A stretch of 64,000 bases of DNA from Lachnospiraceae bacterium (GCA_028694115.1 JAQUUB010000018.1:3510-67509), one strand, 5' to 3'; shown: positions 14,997 through 24,881, counted from the stretch's first letter. Notes: generated by a model from the letters alone, not told the origin. A program made the numbers and translations.

Positions 14997-15610
14997 TTGG
15001 ATATTTAAGAGGTGAAATAGCCGATATTACAGAGGAGCTTTTAGTACTTGAGGTCGGTGGGATTGGTTATAATATTAAGATTTCAGCAAACACGGCACAA
15101 TTATTACCTGGCAGGGGAGAAGATGTCAAAATCTATACCCATCTGTCAGTAAGAGAAGACGCGATGCAGCTCTATGGTTTTCTTACCAAAGATGATCTGG
15201 ATTTTTTCAGGCTTTTAATTGGTGTGAATGGAATAGGACCAAAGGGTGGACAGGCGATTTTATCTGCCATCCGACCAGATGATTTGAGATTTGCGATTCT
15301 TTCAGGAGATGCAAAAACCATTTCAAAGGCACCAGGAATCGGAGCAAAGACAGCCCAAAGAATTATTCTTGATTTAAAGGATAAAATCTCCTTAGAGGAT
15401 GCCTTTGAACAAAAGCTTGCAAATGAAGCAATGAATGAAACAATCGGTGAAAGTCAGTCTATGGGTAGCCGAAAGGAAGCGATTGAGGCGCTGGTTGCGT
15501 TAGGATATTCCAATACGGATGCCTTAAAAGCGGTGAAATCCGTTGAGCTGACAGAGAATATGGATGTGGAAACTATTTTAAAACTGGCACTAAAAAAGAT
15601 GACATTCTAA
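14993..15610 (+). CDS. ruvA: Holliday junction branch migration protein RuvA
   Basis: 205 residues. OB-fold N-domain (MIGYLRGEIADI, LEVGGIGYNI, YTHLSVREDAMQLYGF), two helix-hairpin-helix motifs (LIGVNGIGPKGGQAIL, KAPGIGAKTAQRIILDLKDK) and a C-terminal domain III (EAIEALVALGYS) that contacts RuvB. Tetramers clamp the junction for the RuvB motor encoded next. The ATG overlaps the stop of the preceding gene and AGGAGG precedes it. Confidence 0.97.
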   Translation: MIGYLRGEIADITEELLVLEVGGIGYNIKISANTAQLLPGRGEDVKIYTHLSVREDAMQLYGFLTKDDLDFFRLLIGVNGIGPKGGQAILSAIRPDDLRFAILSGDAKTISKAPGIGAKTAQRIILDLKDKISLEDAFEQKLANEAMNETIGESQSMGSRKEAIEALVALGYSNTDALKAVKSVELTENMDVETILKLALKKMTF

Positions 15611-15656
15611 TAAGTAGGAAGTATGCATAATCATGAGAGAAGGATAAGAGCGAATC

Positions 15657-16646
15657 ATGGGAAAACGAGTAATCGAGACAACCGTTACTGAGGAAGATAT
15701 TAAAATTGAAGGTAGTCTAAGACCACAGACCTTGAAAGATTATATCGGTCAGGAGAAGGCAAAAGAGACTTTAAAAATATATATTGAGGCGGCAAAGCAA
15801 AGAGGGGAAGCACTCGATCATGTGCTTTTCTATGGACCACCAGGTCTTGGGAAAACGACGCTTGCAGGAATCATCGCAAATGAAATGGGGGTAAATCTAA
15901 AAGTAACCAGTGGCCCGGCAATCGAAAAGCCTGGTGAAATGGCAGCCATTTTAAATAACCTTCAAGAAGGAGATTTATTATTTGTAGATGAGATTCATAG
16001 GCTAAACCGACAGGTGGAAGAAGTACTATATCCCGCCATGGAGGATTATGCCATCGACATTATGATTGGTAAGGGGGCGACTGCACGCTCCATCCGATTG
16101 GATTTACCAAAATTCACATTGGTAGGAGCTACAACAAGGGCGGGACTTTTGACTGCTCCATTAAGAGATCGTTTTGGAGTCATTCACCGACTGGAATTTT
16201 ACTCAGTAGAGGAGTTACAAACGATTATTATGCATTCTTCCAAAATCTTAAATGTGAAAATCGAAGAAGAGGGTGCACTGGAATTAGGAAAGAGAAGCAG
16301 GGGAACGCCGCGTCTGGCGAATCGCCTATTAAAGCGTGTCAGGGACTTTGCGCAGGTGAAGTACGATGGTGTGATTACAAAGGAAGTTGCAGATATTGCA
16401 CTAGATTTGCTTGATGTAGATAAATATGGATTAGATCATGTGGATCGTAATCTGCTGTTAACGATCATACAGAAATTTGACGGCGGACCAGTTGGACTTG
16501 ATACCCTGGCGGCCGCTATTGGAGAAGATTCTGGTACCGTTGAGGAGGTTTATGAGCCATACCTAATTAAAAATGGGTTTATCAATCGCACTCCGAGAGG
16601 CCGTACAGTAACCGAATTGGCATATCATCATTTAAGTTTAGAATGA
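15657..16646 (+). CDS. ruvB: Holliday junction branch migration ATPase RuvB
   Basis: 329 residues, usual length. AAA+ core with Walker [10 protein letters not shown], Walker [11 protein letters not shown], sensor 1 VGATTRAG and arginine-finger region LRDRFGV; a C-terminal winged helix ends [16 protein letters not shown]. With RuvA it drives branch migration; ruvC is not in the window, and the RecU resolvase at 51593 fits the Firmicute pattern in which RecU replaces RuvC. Confidence 0.97.
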   Translation: MGKRVIETTVTEEDIKIEGSLRPQTLKDYIGQEKAKETLKIYIEAAKQRGEALDHVLFYGPPGLGKTTLAGIIANEMGVNLKVTSGPAIEKPGEMAAILNNLQEGDLLFVDEIHRLNRQVEEVLYPAMEDYAIDIMIGKGATARSIRLDLPKFTLVGATTRAGLLTAPLRDRFGVIHRLEFYSVEELQTIIMHSSKILNVKIEEEGALELGKRSRGTPRLANRLLKRVRDFAQVKYDGVITKEVADIALDLLDVDKYGLDHVDRNLLLTIIQKFDGGPVGLDTLAAAIGEDSGTVEEVYEPYLIKNGFINRTPRGRTVTELAYHHLSLE

Positions 16647-16664
16647 AGAATTGATAAAAAACAG

Positions 16665-16692
16665 TTGTTATATTTCTTTTTTTTGCTATAAT
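16665..16692 (+). promoter_or_regulatory. Promoter of zapA
   Basis: TTGTTA (16665-16670), 16-base spacer, TATAAT (16687-16692). Confidence 0.6.
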
Positions 16693-16765
16693 AGATGTAG
16701 TAGTTTTTTAGTCAGAAAACCTTAGATATTGTAGAATAAGCGAGAAAAGGATGGGGAGTGACAAT

Positions 16766-17176
16766 ATGGCATCCAAAGTTGATACAGAAGTTCTAATTGG
16801 GGGTAAGGTTTTTACATTAAGCGGATACGAGAGTGAAGAGTATTTGCAGCGCGTAGCATCTTACATTAATAGTAAGATTTCGGAGTATAATAAAGTCGAT
16901 GGGTTTAAACGCCAGCCGTTTGATACGCAGAGCGTACTTTTGCAATTGAATATTGCTGATGATTATTTTAAAGCAAAAAAGAAAATTGATGTGTTAGAAG
17001 AAGATATGAATTCAAAAGATAAAGAGCTTTATGACATCAAGCATGAGTTAATTACTGCACAGATTAAGATGGAGAGTATGGAAAAAACAATGCGCTCCAT
17101 GCAGGAAGAGATTCATGAAGGTCAGAAAAAGATTGTAAAACTAGAAACAGAATTAAAAGATCATGGGGTGAAATAA
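16766..17176 (+). CDS. zapA: Cell division protein ZapA
   Basis: 136 residues. N-terminal ZapA fold (EVLIGGKVFTLSGYESEEYLQRVASYIN) followed by a long coiled coil from about residue 65 to the end (KKKIDVLEEDMNSKDKELYDIKHEL). ZapA tetramers cross-link FtsZ filaments at the division ring. GGGGAG precedes ATG 16766 with suitable spacing; ATG 16751 would have no good site. It has its own promoter and terminator. Confidence 0.85.
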   Translation: MASKVDTEVLIGGKVFTLSGYESEEYLQRVASYINSKISEYNKVDGFKRQPFDTQSVLLQLNIADDYFKAKKKIDVLEEDMNSKDKELYDIKHELITAQIKMESMEKTMRSMQEEIHEGQKKIVKLETELKDHGVK

Positions 17177-17179
17177 TGG

Positions 17180-17208
17180 GGGGCTGTCTTTTGGGACAGC
17201 CTTTGTTT
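17180..17208 (+). terminator. Rho-independent terminator of zapA
   Basis: GGCTGTC (17182-17188) pairs with GACAGCC (17195-17201), followed by TTTGTTTT. Confidence 0.85.
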
Positions 17209-17232
17209 TATAGACAAGCTTGAAAGTGTGGA

Positions 17233-17314
17233 TGTTGAACAAAAAACGTGTTCAATTTTTAAATTGTAATCATGCTTTATGCATGATTTTGCATGCTCGA
17301 AGCATGTAGATAGG
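17233..17314 (+). repeat. Palindromic element, modules C + D' + D, ending at the U32 gene start
   Basis: Module C TGTTGAACAAAAAACGTGTTCAA (one base off the 50538 copy) is at 17233-17255, then a hairpin CATGC-TTTAT-GCATG (17271-17285), then module D GCATGCTCGAAGCATG plus TAGATAGG (17291-17314). The TAGATAGG tail stands seven bases before the ATG at 17322 and is the only candidate ribosome binding site there. Confidence 0.65.
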
Positions 17315-17321
17315 TATAAAT

Positions 17322-19481
17322 ATGATAGAATTACTGAGTCCTGCGGGCTCTTATGAATCCTTTGTTGCTGCAATTGGTGCAGGCGCGGATGCAGTTTATG
17401 TTGGTGGAAATCGTTTTGGAGCAAGAGCCTATGCAAATAATTTTAGTCAAGAGGAATTAATTGAGGCAATCCATACAGCACATCTGTATCAAAGAAAGTT
17501 GTTTCTGACTTTGAATACCCTGATTAAGGAATCGGAAATGAAAGAACTGTATGATTTCCTTGCACCCTTATATGAAGCTGGTCTTGATGCAGTCATTGTT
17601 CAGGATCTTGGGGCTATTGCCTTTATTAAAAAGCAGTTTCCAGATCTCCCGATTCATGCGAGTACGCAAATGAGTCTTACCGCTGCAGAGGGTGCGAAAT
17701 TTTTAAAAGAGCTTGGAGCGGAAAGAATTGTTACGGCAAGAGAAATTACGTTAAAAGAAATACAGGAAATTCATAGAGAGGTCGATATTGAAATTGAGAG
17801 CTTTATCCATGGCGCCATGTGCTATAGTTACTCGGGTCAGTGTTTGTTTTCTAGTATTTTAGGCGGGAGAAGTGGTAATCGGGGTAGATGTGCACAGCCC
17901 TGCAGACTTCCCTATGATGTCTATCAGCAGGATGTGCGTTTAAATAAGTATAATGAACAATACGTGTTAAGCATGAAGGATATGTGTACCCTGTCCTTAC
18001 TACCAGACTTAGTAGATGCGGGGATTTATTCTTTTAAAATAGAAGGAAGAATGAAAAAACCAGAATATACGGCTGGTGTTACTGCTATTTACCGCAAGTA
18101 TTTTGATTTGTATTTACAAAAAGGAAGGGAAGGCTTTGCAGTCGAGCCAATTGATCAAAAACGGTTATTAGAGTTATATTCTAGAAGTGGTTCGGAAACA
18201 GGATTTTATGAAAAAGTAAATGGTAGGGAGCTGATTACGTTATCAAAGCCTAATTATGAATCAGTCACCGATAGCACAGAAATAAAAACGTTAACTCCAT
18301 TACCGATGGAAGGGATCTGTACATTAAAAAAGGGTGAATCTTCAAAAATCAGGATATCTTGTGGAACCATCGAGGTATTGACCAAAGGAGTCCGTGTTGA
18401 ACAGGCTGTAAAACAACCACTAAGCGAAGCAGATATCGAAAAGCAACTAAGGAAGACTGGCAACTCCCTATTTGCATTTAAAAATTTGATCATTAGTTCG
18501 GAGGAGGATATTTTCCTTCCTGTAAAAGAATTAAATAATTTAAGAAGAGAAGCGATTCTGGAACTTCAAAATAAATTATTAGAAAAGTATCAGAGAAAAC
18601 CTATAGAAAAGATCAGTAATCTTATAACAAAACAAGAAGTAAAGAAAGATTTTATAAGTAAACTAGCGGTCTTGGTTGAGACGCTTCCTTGCTTAGAGGC
18701 GTTGAATACCATTCAGGGTTTTGAAATTGTCTATATTGATTCCGAGTGCCTGTTTTTACCGTCAGCAGATACAAAAATTCCTATTCTTATAAAGGAATTA
18801 AAAGAAAAAGGATGCAAGGTTTTTCTGGCACTTCCATTTATATTTCGTAAAAATAGTAAAGAGAAGGTGCAAAAGGTATTGGATCAATCCTATCAGAGAA
18901 TCTTTGATGGTTATTTGGTACGTAATTATGAGGAACTTTTTTGGTGCAAAGAAAGATACCCAGAGAAAGAAATCGTTAGTGATTATACGGTCTATACGTT
19001 TAATTCCATGAGCAAGGATGTATTACGAGACGTTTGTGTAACGAGAGATACCATACCGGTAGAACTCAATATGCGGGAAATAGTGGAACGAGGATGTCAT
19101 GAAAGTGAATTCTTAGCTTACGGTCATATACCAATGATGATTTCGGCAAGTTGTATAAAAAAGACAATGAATCAGTGTCAATCAAAAGAGCAAACATCAG
19201 AGCTTTATTTAAAGGATCGTTATAACATGAAATTCCCTGTGAAGAACAGCTGTGTATTCTGTTATAATCGTATTTTGAATTCGGTACCCCTATCTTTGCA
19301 CAATGAGAAAAAAGCGTTACAAGAGTTAAAGCCTTTCGCCGTTCGATTACAGTTTACGATAGAAGAACCGGAGAGAATGAAGGAAATCATTTCTTTTTAT
19401 GATCAATTACTTCATAATCAAGAAGGCAGCCTGGCATTGCAGAATTTTACGAAGGGGCATTTTAAAAGAGGAGTCGAGTAA
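17322..19481 (+). CDS. Peptidase U32 family protein with DUF3656 (RlhA/TrhP-like)
   Basis: 719 residues. N-terminal U32 TIM-barrel-like domain (LLSPAGSYESFVAAIGAGADAVYVGG, STQMSLTAAEGAKFLKELG, IESFIHGAMCYSYSGQC) with the family cysteine cluster at GQCLFSS ... GRCAQPCRLPY and the KIEGRMKKPEYT motif, then a DUF3656-type domain and a C-terminal barrel half with CVFCYN. Characterised relatives (RlhA, TrhP) are prephenate-dependent rRNA or tRNA hydroxylation factors rather than peptidases; which RNA this one serves is not readable. The start is set by module D of a palindromic repeat. The FtsW/RodA gene follows three bases later. Confidence 0.8.
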   Translation: MIELLSPAGSYESFVAAIGAGADAVYVGGNRFGARAYANNFSQEELIEAIHTAHLYQRKLFLTLNTLIKESEMKELYDFLAPLYEAGLDAVIVQDLGAIAFIKKQFPDLPIHASTQMSLTAAEGAKFLKELGAERIVTAREITLKEIQEIHREVDIEIESFIHGAMCYSYSGQCLFSSILGGRSGNRGRCAQPCRLPYDVYQQDVRLNKYNEQYVLSMKDMCTLSLLPDLVDAGIYSFKIEGRMKKPEYTAGVTAIYRKYFDLYLQKGREGFAVEPIDQKRLLELYSRSGSETGFYEKVNGRELITLSKPNYESVTDSTEIKTLTPLPMEGICTLKKGESSKIRISCGTIEVLTKGVRVEQAVKQPLSEADIEKQLRKTGNSLFAFKNLIISSEEDIFLPVKELNNLRREAILELQNKLLEKYQRKPIEKISNLITKQEVKKDFISKLAVLVETLPCLEALNTIQGFEIVYIDSECLFLPSADTKIPILIKELKEKGCKVFLALPFIFRKNSKEKVQKVLDQSYQRIFDGYLVRNYEELFWCKERYPEKEIVSDYTVYTFNSMSKDVLRDVCVTRDTIPVELNMREIVERGCHESEFLAYGHIPMMISASCIKKTMNQCQSKEQTSELYLKDRYNMKFPVKNSCVFCYNRILNSVPLSLHNEKKALQELKPFAVRLQFTIEEPERMKEIISFYDQLLHNQEGSLALQNFTKGHFKRGVE

Positions 19482-19484
19482 GTT

Positions 19485-20801
19485 ATGAGCAATATGATTG
19501 TGGAGCTTTCAAAATATTTTATGATTATTTTTATTGCTTTTTACACTCTTCATTGTTTTACGGTTTTTCGTTATGCAAATGAAGAGGAGCGAAATGGCTT
19601 TTATATTGGACAGAATATATTGATGTTCCTAATTCATTTTACGGGATATGTTGTTTTGTGTTTTCAGACAAGCGACTATAGTCTGATTATTTTTTATGGA
19701 ATCCAACAAATCATGTTGTTTGCAGTGATTTTGCTATATCGTGTGCTTTACCCAGAATCGAATCGATTAATTATCAATAATATGTGCTTACTACTAAGTG
19801 TAAGCTTCATTATATTGACAAGATTATCTTATGATAAAAGTATCAAGCAATTTAAAATCGTTATTATTTCGCTGATTATTTCACTTATCATTCCTTACTT
19901 TGTATCAAAGCTCAGGGCAATTAAAAAAATGACATGGATTTATGGTGGAGTGGGCTTATTTGCATTAACTGCTGTTATGGTATTAGGAAGTGTAACCTAT
20001 GGATCCAAGATTTCTTTTTCGTTATTTGGATTCACATTTCAACCTTCCGAATTTGTTAAAATCATTTTTGTCTTTTTTATAGCGGGGATGCTTACAGAAT
20101 CTACAACAATTTATCAGGTCATAGCGACTACAATCATGGCAGGTGCCCATGTGGTGGTACTTGTATTATCAAAAGATTTAGGAAGTGCATTAATTTTCTT
20201 TGTTGTTTATGTAGTGATGATTTATGTTGGAACGAAAAAGCCGATTTATCTTCTTGCAGGGATCGGCGCTGGTGCGGGTGGTGCTGTTTTGGGATATCAT
20301 TTATTTAGCCACGTGCGTACACGAGTGATTGCATGGCGTGATCCATTTCAGGTAATTGAAGGACAGGGATATCAAATTACACAATCCTTGTTTGCAATTG
20401 GCACAGGTGGATGGTTTGGAATGGGACTCTATCAAGGCTCTCCAGAAAAAATACCTGTAGTAGAGGCTGATTTTATCTTTTCTGCAATATCAGAAGAGAT
20501 GGGTTGCTTATTCAGCTTATGTCTGATCTTGATTTGCATTAGCAATTATTTAATGTTCATGAATATCGCAATGAAAATGAAAGATGTTTTTTATCGATTG
20601 ATTGCCGTTGGATTAGCTACTATCTATGGATTTCAAATGTTCTTAACAATTGGTGGTGTAACAAAATTCATTCCGTTAACGGGTGTTACCTTGCCACTTG
20701 TAAGCTATGGTGGAACCTCCGTAATTACAACTTTAATCATGTTTTCCATCATTCAGGGAATCTATATTTTAAGACATGAGGAAACAGTAGGTGTAGAATG
20801 A
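19485..20801 (+). CDS. FtsW/RodA/SpoVE family peptidoglycan glycosyltransferase
   Basis: 438 residues with about ten or more membrane segments. SEDS-family signatures: FTFQPSEFVKI, LSKDLGSALIFF, GQGYQITQSLFAIGTGGWFGMGL, VEADFIFSAISEEMG and the C-terminal LPLVSYGGTSVI. SEDS proteins polymerise lipid II and work with a class B penicillin-binding protein, which is the overlapping gene downstream. The long extra N-terminal membrane part is seen in many clostridial homologues. Whether it serves elongation, division or sporulation cannot be decided; a second pair probably exists elsewhere on the chromosome. Confidence 0.88.
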   Translation: MSNMIVELSKYFMIIFIAFYTLHCFTVFRYANEEERNGFYIGQNILMFLIHFTGYVVLCFQTSDYSLIIFYGIQQIMLFAVILLYRVLYPESNRLIINNMCLLLSVSFIILTRLSYDKSIKQFKIVIISLIISLIIPYFVSKLRAIKKMTWIYGGVGLFALTAVMVLGSVTYGSKISFSLFGFTFQPSEFVKIIFVFFIAGMLTESTTIYQVIATTIMAGAHVVVLVLSKDLGSALIFFVVYVVMIYVGTKKPIYLLAGIGAGAGGAVLGYHLFSHVRTRVIAWRDPFQVIEGQGYQITQSLFAIGTGGWFGMGLYQGSPEKIPVVEADFIFSAISEEMGCLFSLCLILICISNYLMFMNIAMKMKDVFYRLIAVGLATIYGFQMFLTIGGVTKFIPLTGVTLPLVSYGGTSVITTLIMFSIIQGIYILRHEETVGVE

Positions 20802-22228
20802 GAGAGAAAGAAAAAAAGAAAAGAACGAGAAATTCAAATAGAGAATTGCATGTAATTATGTATTTGTTTGTGACACTTTTCCTGTGTATGATGGGTTACT
20901 TCGTTTATTATGTGGCAGTTCCTGGCCCTGTTGATATTAACAATTCTTATAACACAAGGCAGGAGAATCTGGCGCAAAAGGTGGTCCGTGGGAAAATTCT
21001 TGCAAATGATAAAGAAGTCCTTGCACAAACAGAGGTGTCCTCCGATGGAACGGAAACACGTTCCTATCCGTTTGGCAAATTATTTTCCCATGCGGTAGGG
21101 TTTTCAACAAGAGGGAAAACAGGAATAGAATCTCAGGGAAATATTAATTTATTAACTTCGAATGCATATGTAGTGGAAAGAATACAGAATAATATAGAGG
21201 AGCAGAAGAATATTGGCGATAATGTGATTACAACTCTAGATGTGAAATTACAACAGGTAGCATATGAAGCATTAGGTGTTTATAAGGGTGCAATCATTGT
21301 TATGGAGCCCGATACGGGTAAGGTTTTAACGATGGTTTCAAAACCTGATTTTGATCCGAATACAATCAATGACTTATGGGAGGAAATCAGCAGTGATACA
21401 GAGGAGAGTCCGCTTTTAAATCGTGCGACGCAAGGGTTATATCCACCAGGTTCTACCTTTAAAATTGTAACCTTACTAGAATATATTAGAGAAAATACCA
21501 ATTATACAGACTACCATTATGATTGTAATGGGAAATTCACGAATAATGGAATTACAGTAAACTGTTATCATAATGCGAGTCATGGAAGTGAAGATATTTA
21601 TAAATCTTTTGCAAAATCATGTAATAGTTCGTTTGCAAATATTGGGCTGACATTAGATGAGAATTCATTTAAAAAGACTTGTGAACAGCTTTTGTTTAAT
21701 AAGGATTTACCGATAAAAATTCCATTTAACAGGAGTGAGTTTTCTTTGAAATCTGGTGCTGGAACGGAGGAAATCATGCATACTGCCATTGGGCAGGGAC
21801 AAACACAAATCACGCCAATGCATATGGCGATGATTACCTGCGCAATTGCCAATCAGGGAGTATTAAAAAAGCCTTATGTAATTGATCGAATCGAAAACTA
21901 TAATGGAGATGTCATAAAGAACTATTCGTCCTCATCCTATGGCAATCTGATGACACAAGAAGAGTCAGCCATTCTGACAGATTTTATGGAAGAGGTTGTA
22001 CAAAATGGTACGGGAACAAAATTAAAAGGTCAATCCTATACCGTTGCTGGCAAAACGGGTTCCGCGGAATTTGGTGCCCAAAAAGGAGAGAGTCATGCAT
22101 GGTTTACTGGATTTTCAAATGTGGAAAATCCGGATATTGTTGTTACGGTAATTGTTGAAGGTGCCGGTAGCGGTGGAGATTATGCGGTACCAATGGCAAA
22201 ACGTATATTTGACGCCTACTATAATTAG
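20798..22228 (+). CDS. Class B penicillin-binding protein transpeptidase
   Basis: 476 residues, one N-terminal membrane anchor after a very basic cytoplasmic start. The transpeptidase domain has the active-site SxxK as S219-TFK after PPG, SCN as the SxN motif and K419-TG. It is short for a class B enzyme (the N-terminal dimerisation domain is reduced), like the PbpA/PBP2 proteins paired with SEDS genes in actinobacteria and clostridia. ATGA overlap with the SEDS gene implies translational coupling. It cross-links peptidoglycan outside the membrane and is the target of beta-lactams. Confidence 0.9.
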   Translation: MREKEKKKRTRNSNRELHVIMYLFVTLFLCMMGYFVYYVAVPGPVDINNSYNTRQENLAQKVVRGKILANDKEVLAQTEVSSDGTETRSYPFGKLFSHAVGFSTRGKTGIESQGNINLLTSNAYVVERIQNNIEEQKNIGDNVITTLDVKLQQVAYEALGVYKGAIIVMEPDTGKVLTMVSKPDFDPNTINDLWEEISSDTEESPLLNRATQGLYPPGSTFKIVTLLEYIRENTNYTDYHYDCNGKFTNNGITVNCYHNASHGSEDIYKSFAKSCNSSFANIGLTLDENSFKKTCEQLLFNKDLPIKIPFNRSEFSLKSGAGTEEIMHTAIGQGQTQITPMHMAMITCAIANQGVLKKPYVIDRIENYNGDVIKNYSSSSYGNLMTQEESAILTDFMEEVVQNGTGTKLKGQSYTVAGKTGSAEFGAQKGESHAWFTGFSNVENPDIVVTVIVEGAGSGGDYAVPMAKRIFDAYYN

Positions 22229-22298
22229 TGTTATACTCGATTTAGTTTTAGGACTAGATAGTTAGTTTCCTACACACCATCAGGCAGGAGGATTTGCA

Positions 22299-22751
22299 AT
22301 GATTGAAGCAACGAGCTGTGGCGGTGTGGTTATTTTTCGAGGTAAGATACTACTTTTATACAAAAATTTTAAAAACAAGTACGAAGGATGGGTTTTACCG
22401 AAAGGAACTGTAGAACTGGGAGAAGATTATAAGGACACCGCAACGAGGGAAGTTTTAGAAGAGACGGGTGTAGAGGCAACCATCATAAAGTATATTGATA
22501 AAAGTCAGTATAACTTTGGGGCTCAGTCGGACATTATATCAAAGGAAGTTCATTGGTATTTAATGATGTCTGACAGTTATTACAGCAAACCACAACGCGA
22601 GGAATTTTTCGTGGATTCCGGTTATTACAAGTATCACGAAGCATCCCATTTACTAAAATTTGCGAACGAAAGACAAATTTTAGAAAAGGCCTATGAGGGA
22701 TATCTGGATATGAAAAAGAATAATCTATGGGGCTGCAAAAAATATTTTTAG
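22299..22751 (+). CDS. NUDIX hydrolase
   Basis: 150 residues. NUDIX box in canonical spacing: G-TVELG-E-DYKDTAT-REVLEETGV. The sequence CGGVVIFRGKILLLYKNFKNKYEGWVLPKG is reminiscent of the diadenosine polyphosphate (Ap4A) type. Substrate not determinable. CAGGAGG lies about 8 bases upstream of the ATG; a terminator follows. Confidence 0.85.
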   Translation: MIEATSCGGVVIFRGKILLLYKNFKNKYEGWVLPKGTVELGEDYKDTATREVLEETGVEATIIKYIDKSQYNFGAQSDIISKEVHWYLMMSDSYYSKPQREEFFVDSGYYKYHEASHLLKFANERQILEKAYEGYLDMKKNNLWGCKKYF

Positions 22752-22763
22752 CAGAAATACAGG

Positions 22764-22798
22764 GCGAGGAAGCACAGATAGGCTTTCTCGCTTTTTTC
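22764..22798 (+). terminator. Rho-independent terminator after NUDIX gene
   Basis: GCGAG-G-AAGC pairs with GCTT-T-CTCGC, followed by TTTTTT. Confidence 0.85.
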
Positions 22799-22813
22799 TT
22801 CAAAAAAGTTTAG

Positions 22814-22848
22814 GATGCACAAAAGTATGTGCAGGAATGGAGAGTTAT
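22814..22848 (+). repeat. Module D-like hairpin in front of ldh
   Basis: GCAC-AAAAGTAT-GTGC hairpin followed by AGGAATGGAGAG and the ldh ATG. It parallels the 58201-58228 copy (TTGCATAAAGTATGCAGATTGGAGAG) in order and spacing, though the stem bases differ. Confidence 0.4.
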
Positions 22849-23817
22849 ATGAAAACAACTAGTAAAAGCGTAGCAATCGTAGGATGTGGTTTGGTAGGTT
22901 CAACAACAGCTTTTAGCTTGATTACCCAGGGTGCTTGTGATGAAGTAATGTTGATTGATATTAATGAAGAACGTGCCTATGGAGAAATGCTTGATTTGCG
23001 AGATAGTCTTGAATACTTGAATCGTAATGTAAAGGTCCGTAATGGGAAATATGAAGATTGTAAAGAGATGGATATTATAGTGATTACAGCTGGAGCTCCT
23101 CCAAAGCCAGGACAGTCCAGACTTGATACCTTAGAGCTGAGTGCGAAAATCTGCACCTCAATTGTGAAACCTATTATGGAGAGTGGATTTGATGGAATAT
23201 TTATTGTGATTTCTAATCCGGTTGATATCATTGCTCACTTTGTAAAGGAATTATCAGGTCTGCCTAAAAATCAGGTAATCGGGACGGGAACAGCCATAGA
23301 CTCTGCCAGATTAAAGACATTTATTGCTGATTTAGCAAAGTTAGATCCCAGAAGTGTACATGCTTATTCCATGGGAGAACATGGAGATTCACAGATGGTT
23401 CCATGGTCTACGGTTACGATTGCAGGAAAGCCTTTTTATGATGTAATTCAGGATAATAAAGAATTAGTTGGAGATGTTGACCTTGATGAACTCGTATATA
23501 AAACAACACAGGAGGGATGGGAAATTCTGAATCGGAAAGGAACAACCTATTATGGAATCGCAAGTGCATGTGTAGGAGTTATCAAAGCAATTTTAAATGA
23601 TGAAAATCGAATTGTCCCTGTATCCACGCTTTTAGAAGGTGAATATGGTGAGAATGGTGTTTATGCAGGGGTTCCTACCGTATTAAATCGTTCTGGTGCC
23701 TCAGATGTATTAGAAATTCATATGACACCAGGAGAACTTGCAAGATTTAAAGAATCAACAAAATTAATTAAGGAATATACAAAAAAAATAATGGAGTTTA
23801 AACTACCGCAACAATAG
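22849..23817 (+). CDS. ldh: L-lactate dehydrogenase
   Basis: 322 residues. Rossmann motif GCGLVGSTTA at the N-terminus; substrate loop GQSRLDTLE where Q marks lactate rather than malate specificity; catalytic EHGDSQ with the active-site His; KGTTYYGIA. NADH-dependent reduction of pyruvate to L-lactate in fermentation. ATG 22849 is chosen because TGGAGAG lies four bases before it, while ATG 22837 has none. Its last 20 bases overlap the 3' end of the convergent HD-GYP gene, with no terminator between the two. Confidence 0.92.
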   Translation: MKTTSKSVAIVGCGLVGSTTAFSLITQGACDEVMLIDINEERAYGEMLDLRDSLEYLNRNVKVRNGKYEDCKEMDIIVITAGAPPKPGQSRLDTLELSAKICTSIVKPIMESGFDGIFIVISNPVDIIAHFVKELSGLPKNQVIGTGTAIDSARLKTFIADLAKLDPRSVHAYSMGEHGDSQMVPWSTVTIAGKPFYDVIQDNKELVGDVDLDELVYKTTQEGWEILNRKGTTYYGIASACVGVIKAILNDENRIVPVSTLLEGEYGENGVYAGVPTVLNRSGASDVLEIHMTPGELARFKESTKLIKEYTKKIMEFKLPQQ

Positions 23818-24850
23818 AGATGGTACGATTTTTTGATAAATCAATAATGGTGTCATCGCATTTGACAATTGGTCTTGATAAGTCATTTTTATTATTCAAA
23901 ATGACTTCTCCTTCAAGCCCATTGCTTAAACGAACGCGATTACCAATTAATTCATCAACCACATGCTGTAAGAAAACATTAATATATTTGATATCATACT
24001 TTTGTAAGCTGTCACCTTCGAAAATATTGATAACTTTGTAGGCACATAAAGGTTCACGATAGGAACGGGCAGATGTCATGGCTTCATAAACATCACAAAT
24101 CGCAACGATTTTAGCAAAAGGATTGATTTTATTTCCAGCGAGCCCTTGAGGATATCCACTGCCATCGCATCGCTCATGGTGCTGAAGGGTAGCAAGCTTA
24201 ATATTTTCATCGATATTCAATTTGGATATCAAATGATAACCGTGGAAGGCATGTGTTTTGACAAGATCAAATTCCATTTTGTTTAAGCGTTCTGGTTTCC
24301 AGATAATATCATATGGTAAAATAAATTTTCCGAGATCGTAAAGGAAACCTGTGAGTGTCAGAATCTTCAGATCTTCTTGATTTAAGTTTAACCAACGTCC
24401 GAATACCCGACAGATCAATGCAACATTTAGCCCATGGGCATAGGTAAGATGGTCTTCGCTGGGTAATAGAAGATAAAGATAGGAGAAGAGTTGTTTGCCT
24501 GTCATATTGTCAGGAACAAGGCTTGTGGCGATTGTTAATAAATCCTGTATGCGAAAAGGAACTTTTTTGTAGATAAAAGAATCAACGGCTACCTTGTATG
24601 CAACCAGATTTGCGGTATAGAGTTGTTCGTATTGTTTGAAGTCTTTGCTAAGGCGTATCTTTTCATAATAAGTAGTAGCGTAATCCTCAGGTTCCATAAT
24701 ATTTACACTCATTATATGAAATGTATTTAATTTCTGCAAGATAATGGAATCAATGGTAGAATTTCTCTTTACAATAACTTTCCCCTGATTTGTAATATCT
24801 TCCCCAATGACCATTCCTTCTTTTAAAGCTAAGGTTGCAACCATCTCCAT
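23798..24850 (-). CDS. HD-GYP domain protein with altered HD motif
   Basis: 350 residues. An N-terminal part of about 110 residues of unknown fold, then an HD-GYP domain: GFLYDLGKFILP, a KTHAFHGYHLI helix, LQHHERCDGSGYPQGL and ICDVYEAMTSARSYREP. HD-GYP proteins hydrolyse cyclic di-GMP or related dinucleotides, but here the first metal-binding His of the HD pair is Tyr (YDLGK where the family has HDIGK), which may reduce activity or leave a binding-only protein. Divergent from the chemoreceptor gene at 25004, with a perfect sigma-A promoter, so a link to motility control is plausible. Confidence 0.85.
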   Translation of the reverse strand: MEMVATLALKEGMVIGEDITNQGKVIVKRNSTIDSIILQKLNTFHIMSVNIMEPEDYATTYYEKIRLSKDFKQYEQLYTANLVAYKVAVDSFIYKKVPFRIQDLLTIATSLVPDNMTGKQLFSYLYLLLPSEDHLTYAHGLNVALICRVFGRWLNLNQEDLKILTLTGFLYDLGKFILPYDIIWKPERLNKMEFDLVKTHAFHGYHLISKLNIDENIKLATLQHHERCDGSGYPQGLAGNKINPFAKIVAICDVYEAMTSARSYREPLCAYKVINIFEGDSLQKYDIKYINVFLQHVVDELIGNRVRLSNGLEGEVILNNKNDLSRPIVKCDDTIIDLSKNRTISIVAVV

Positions 24851-24881
24851 AACAAACCCTCCTTATTAATCTAATAGTTTC

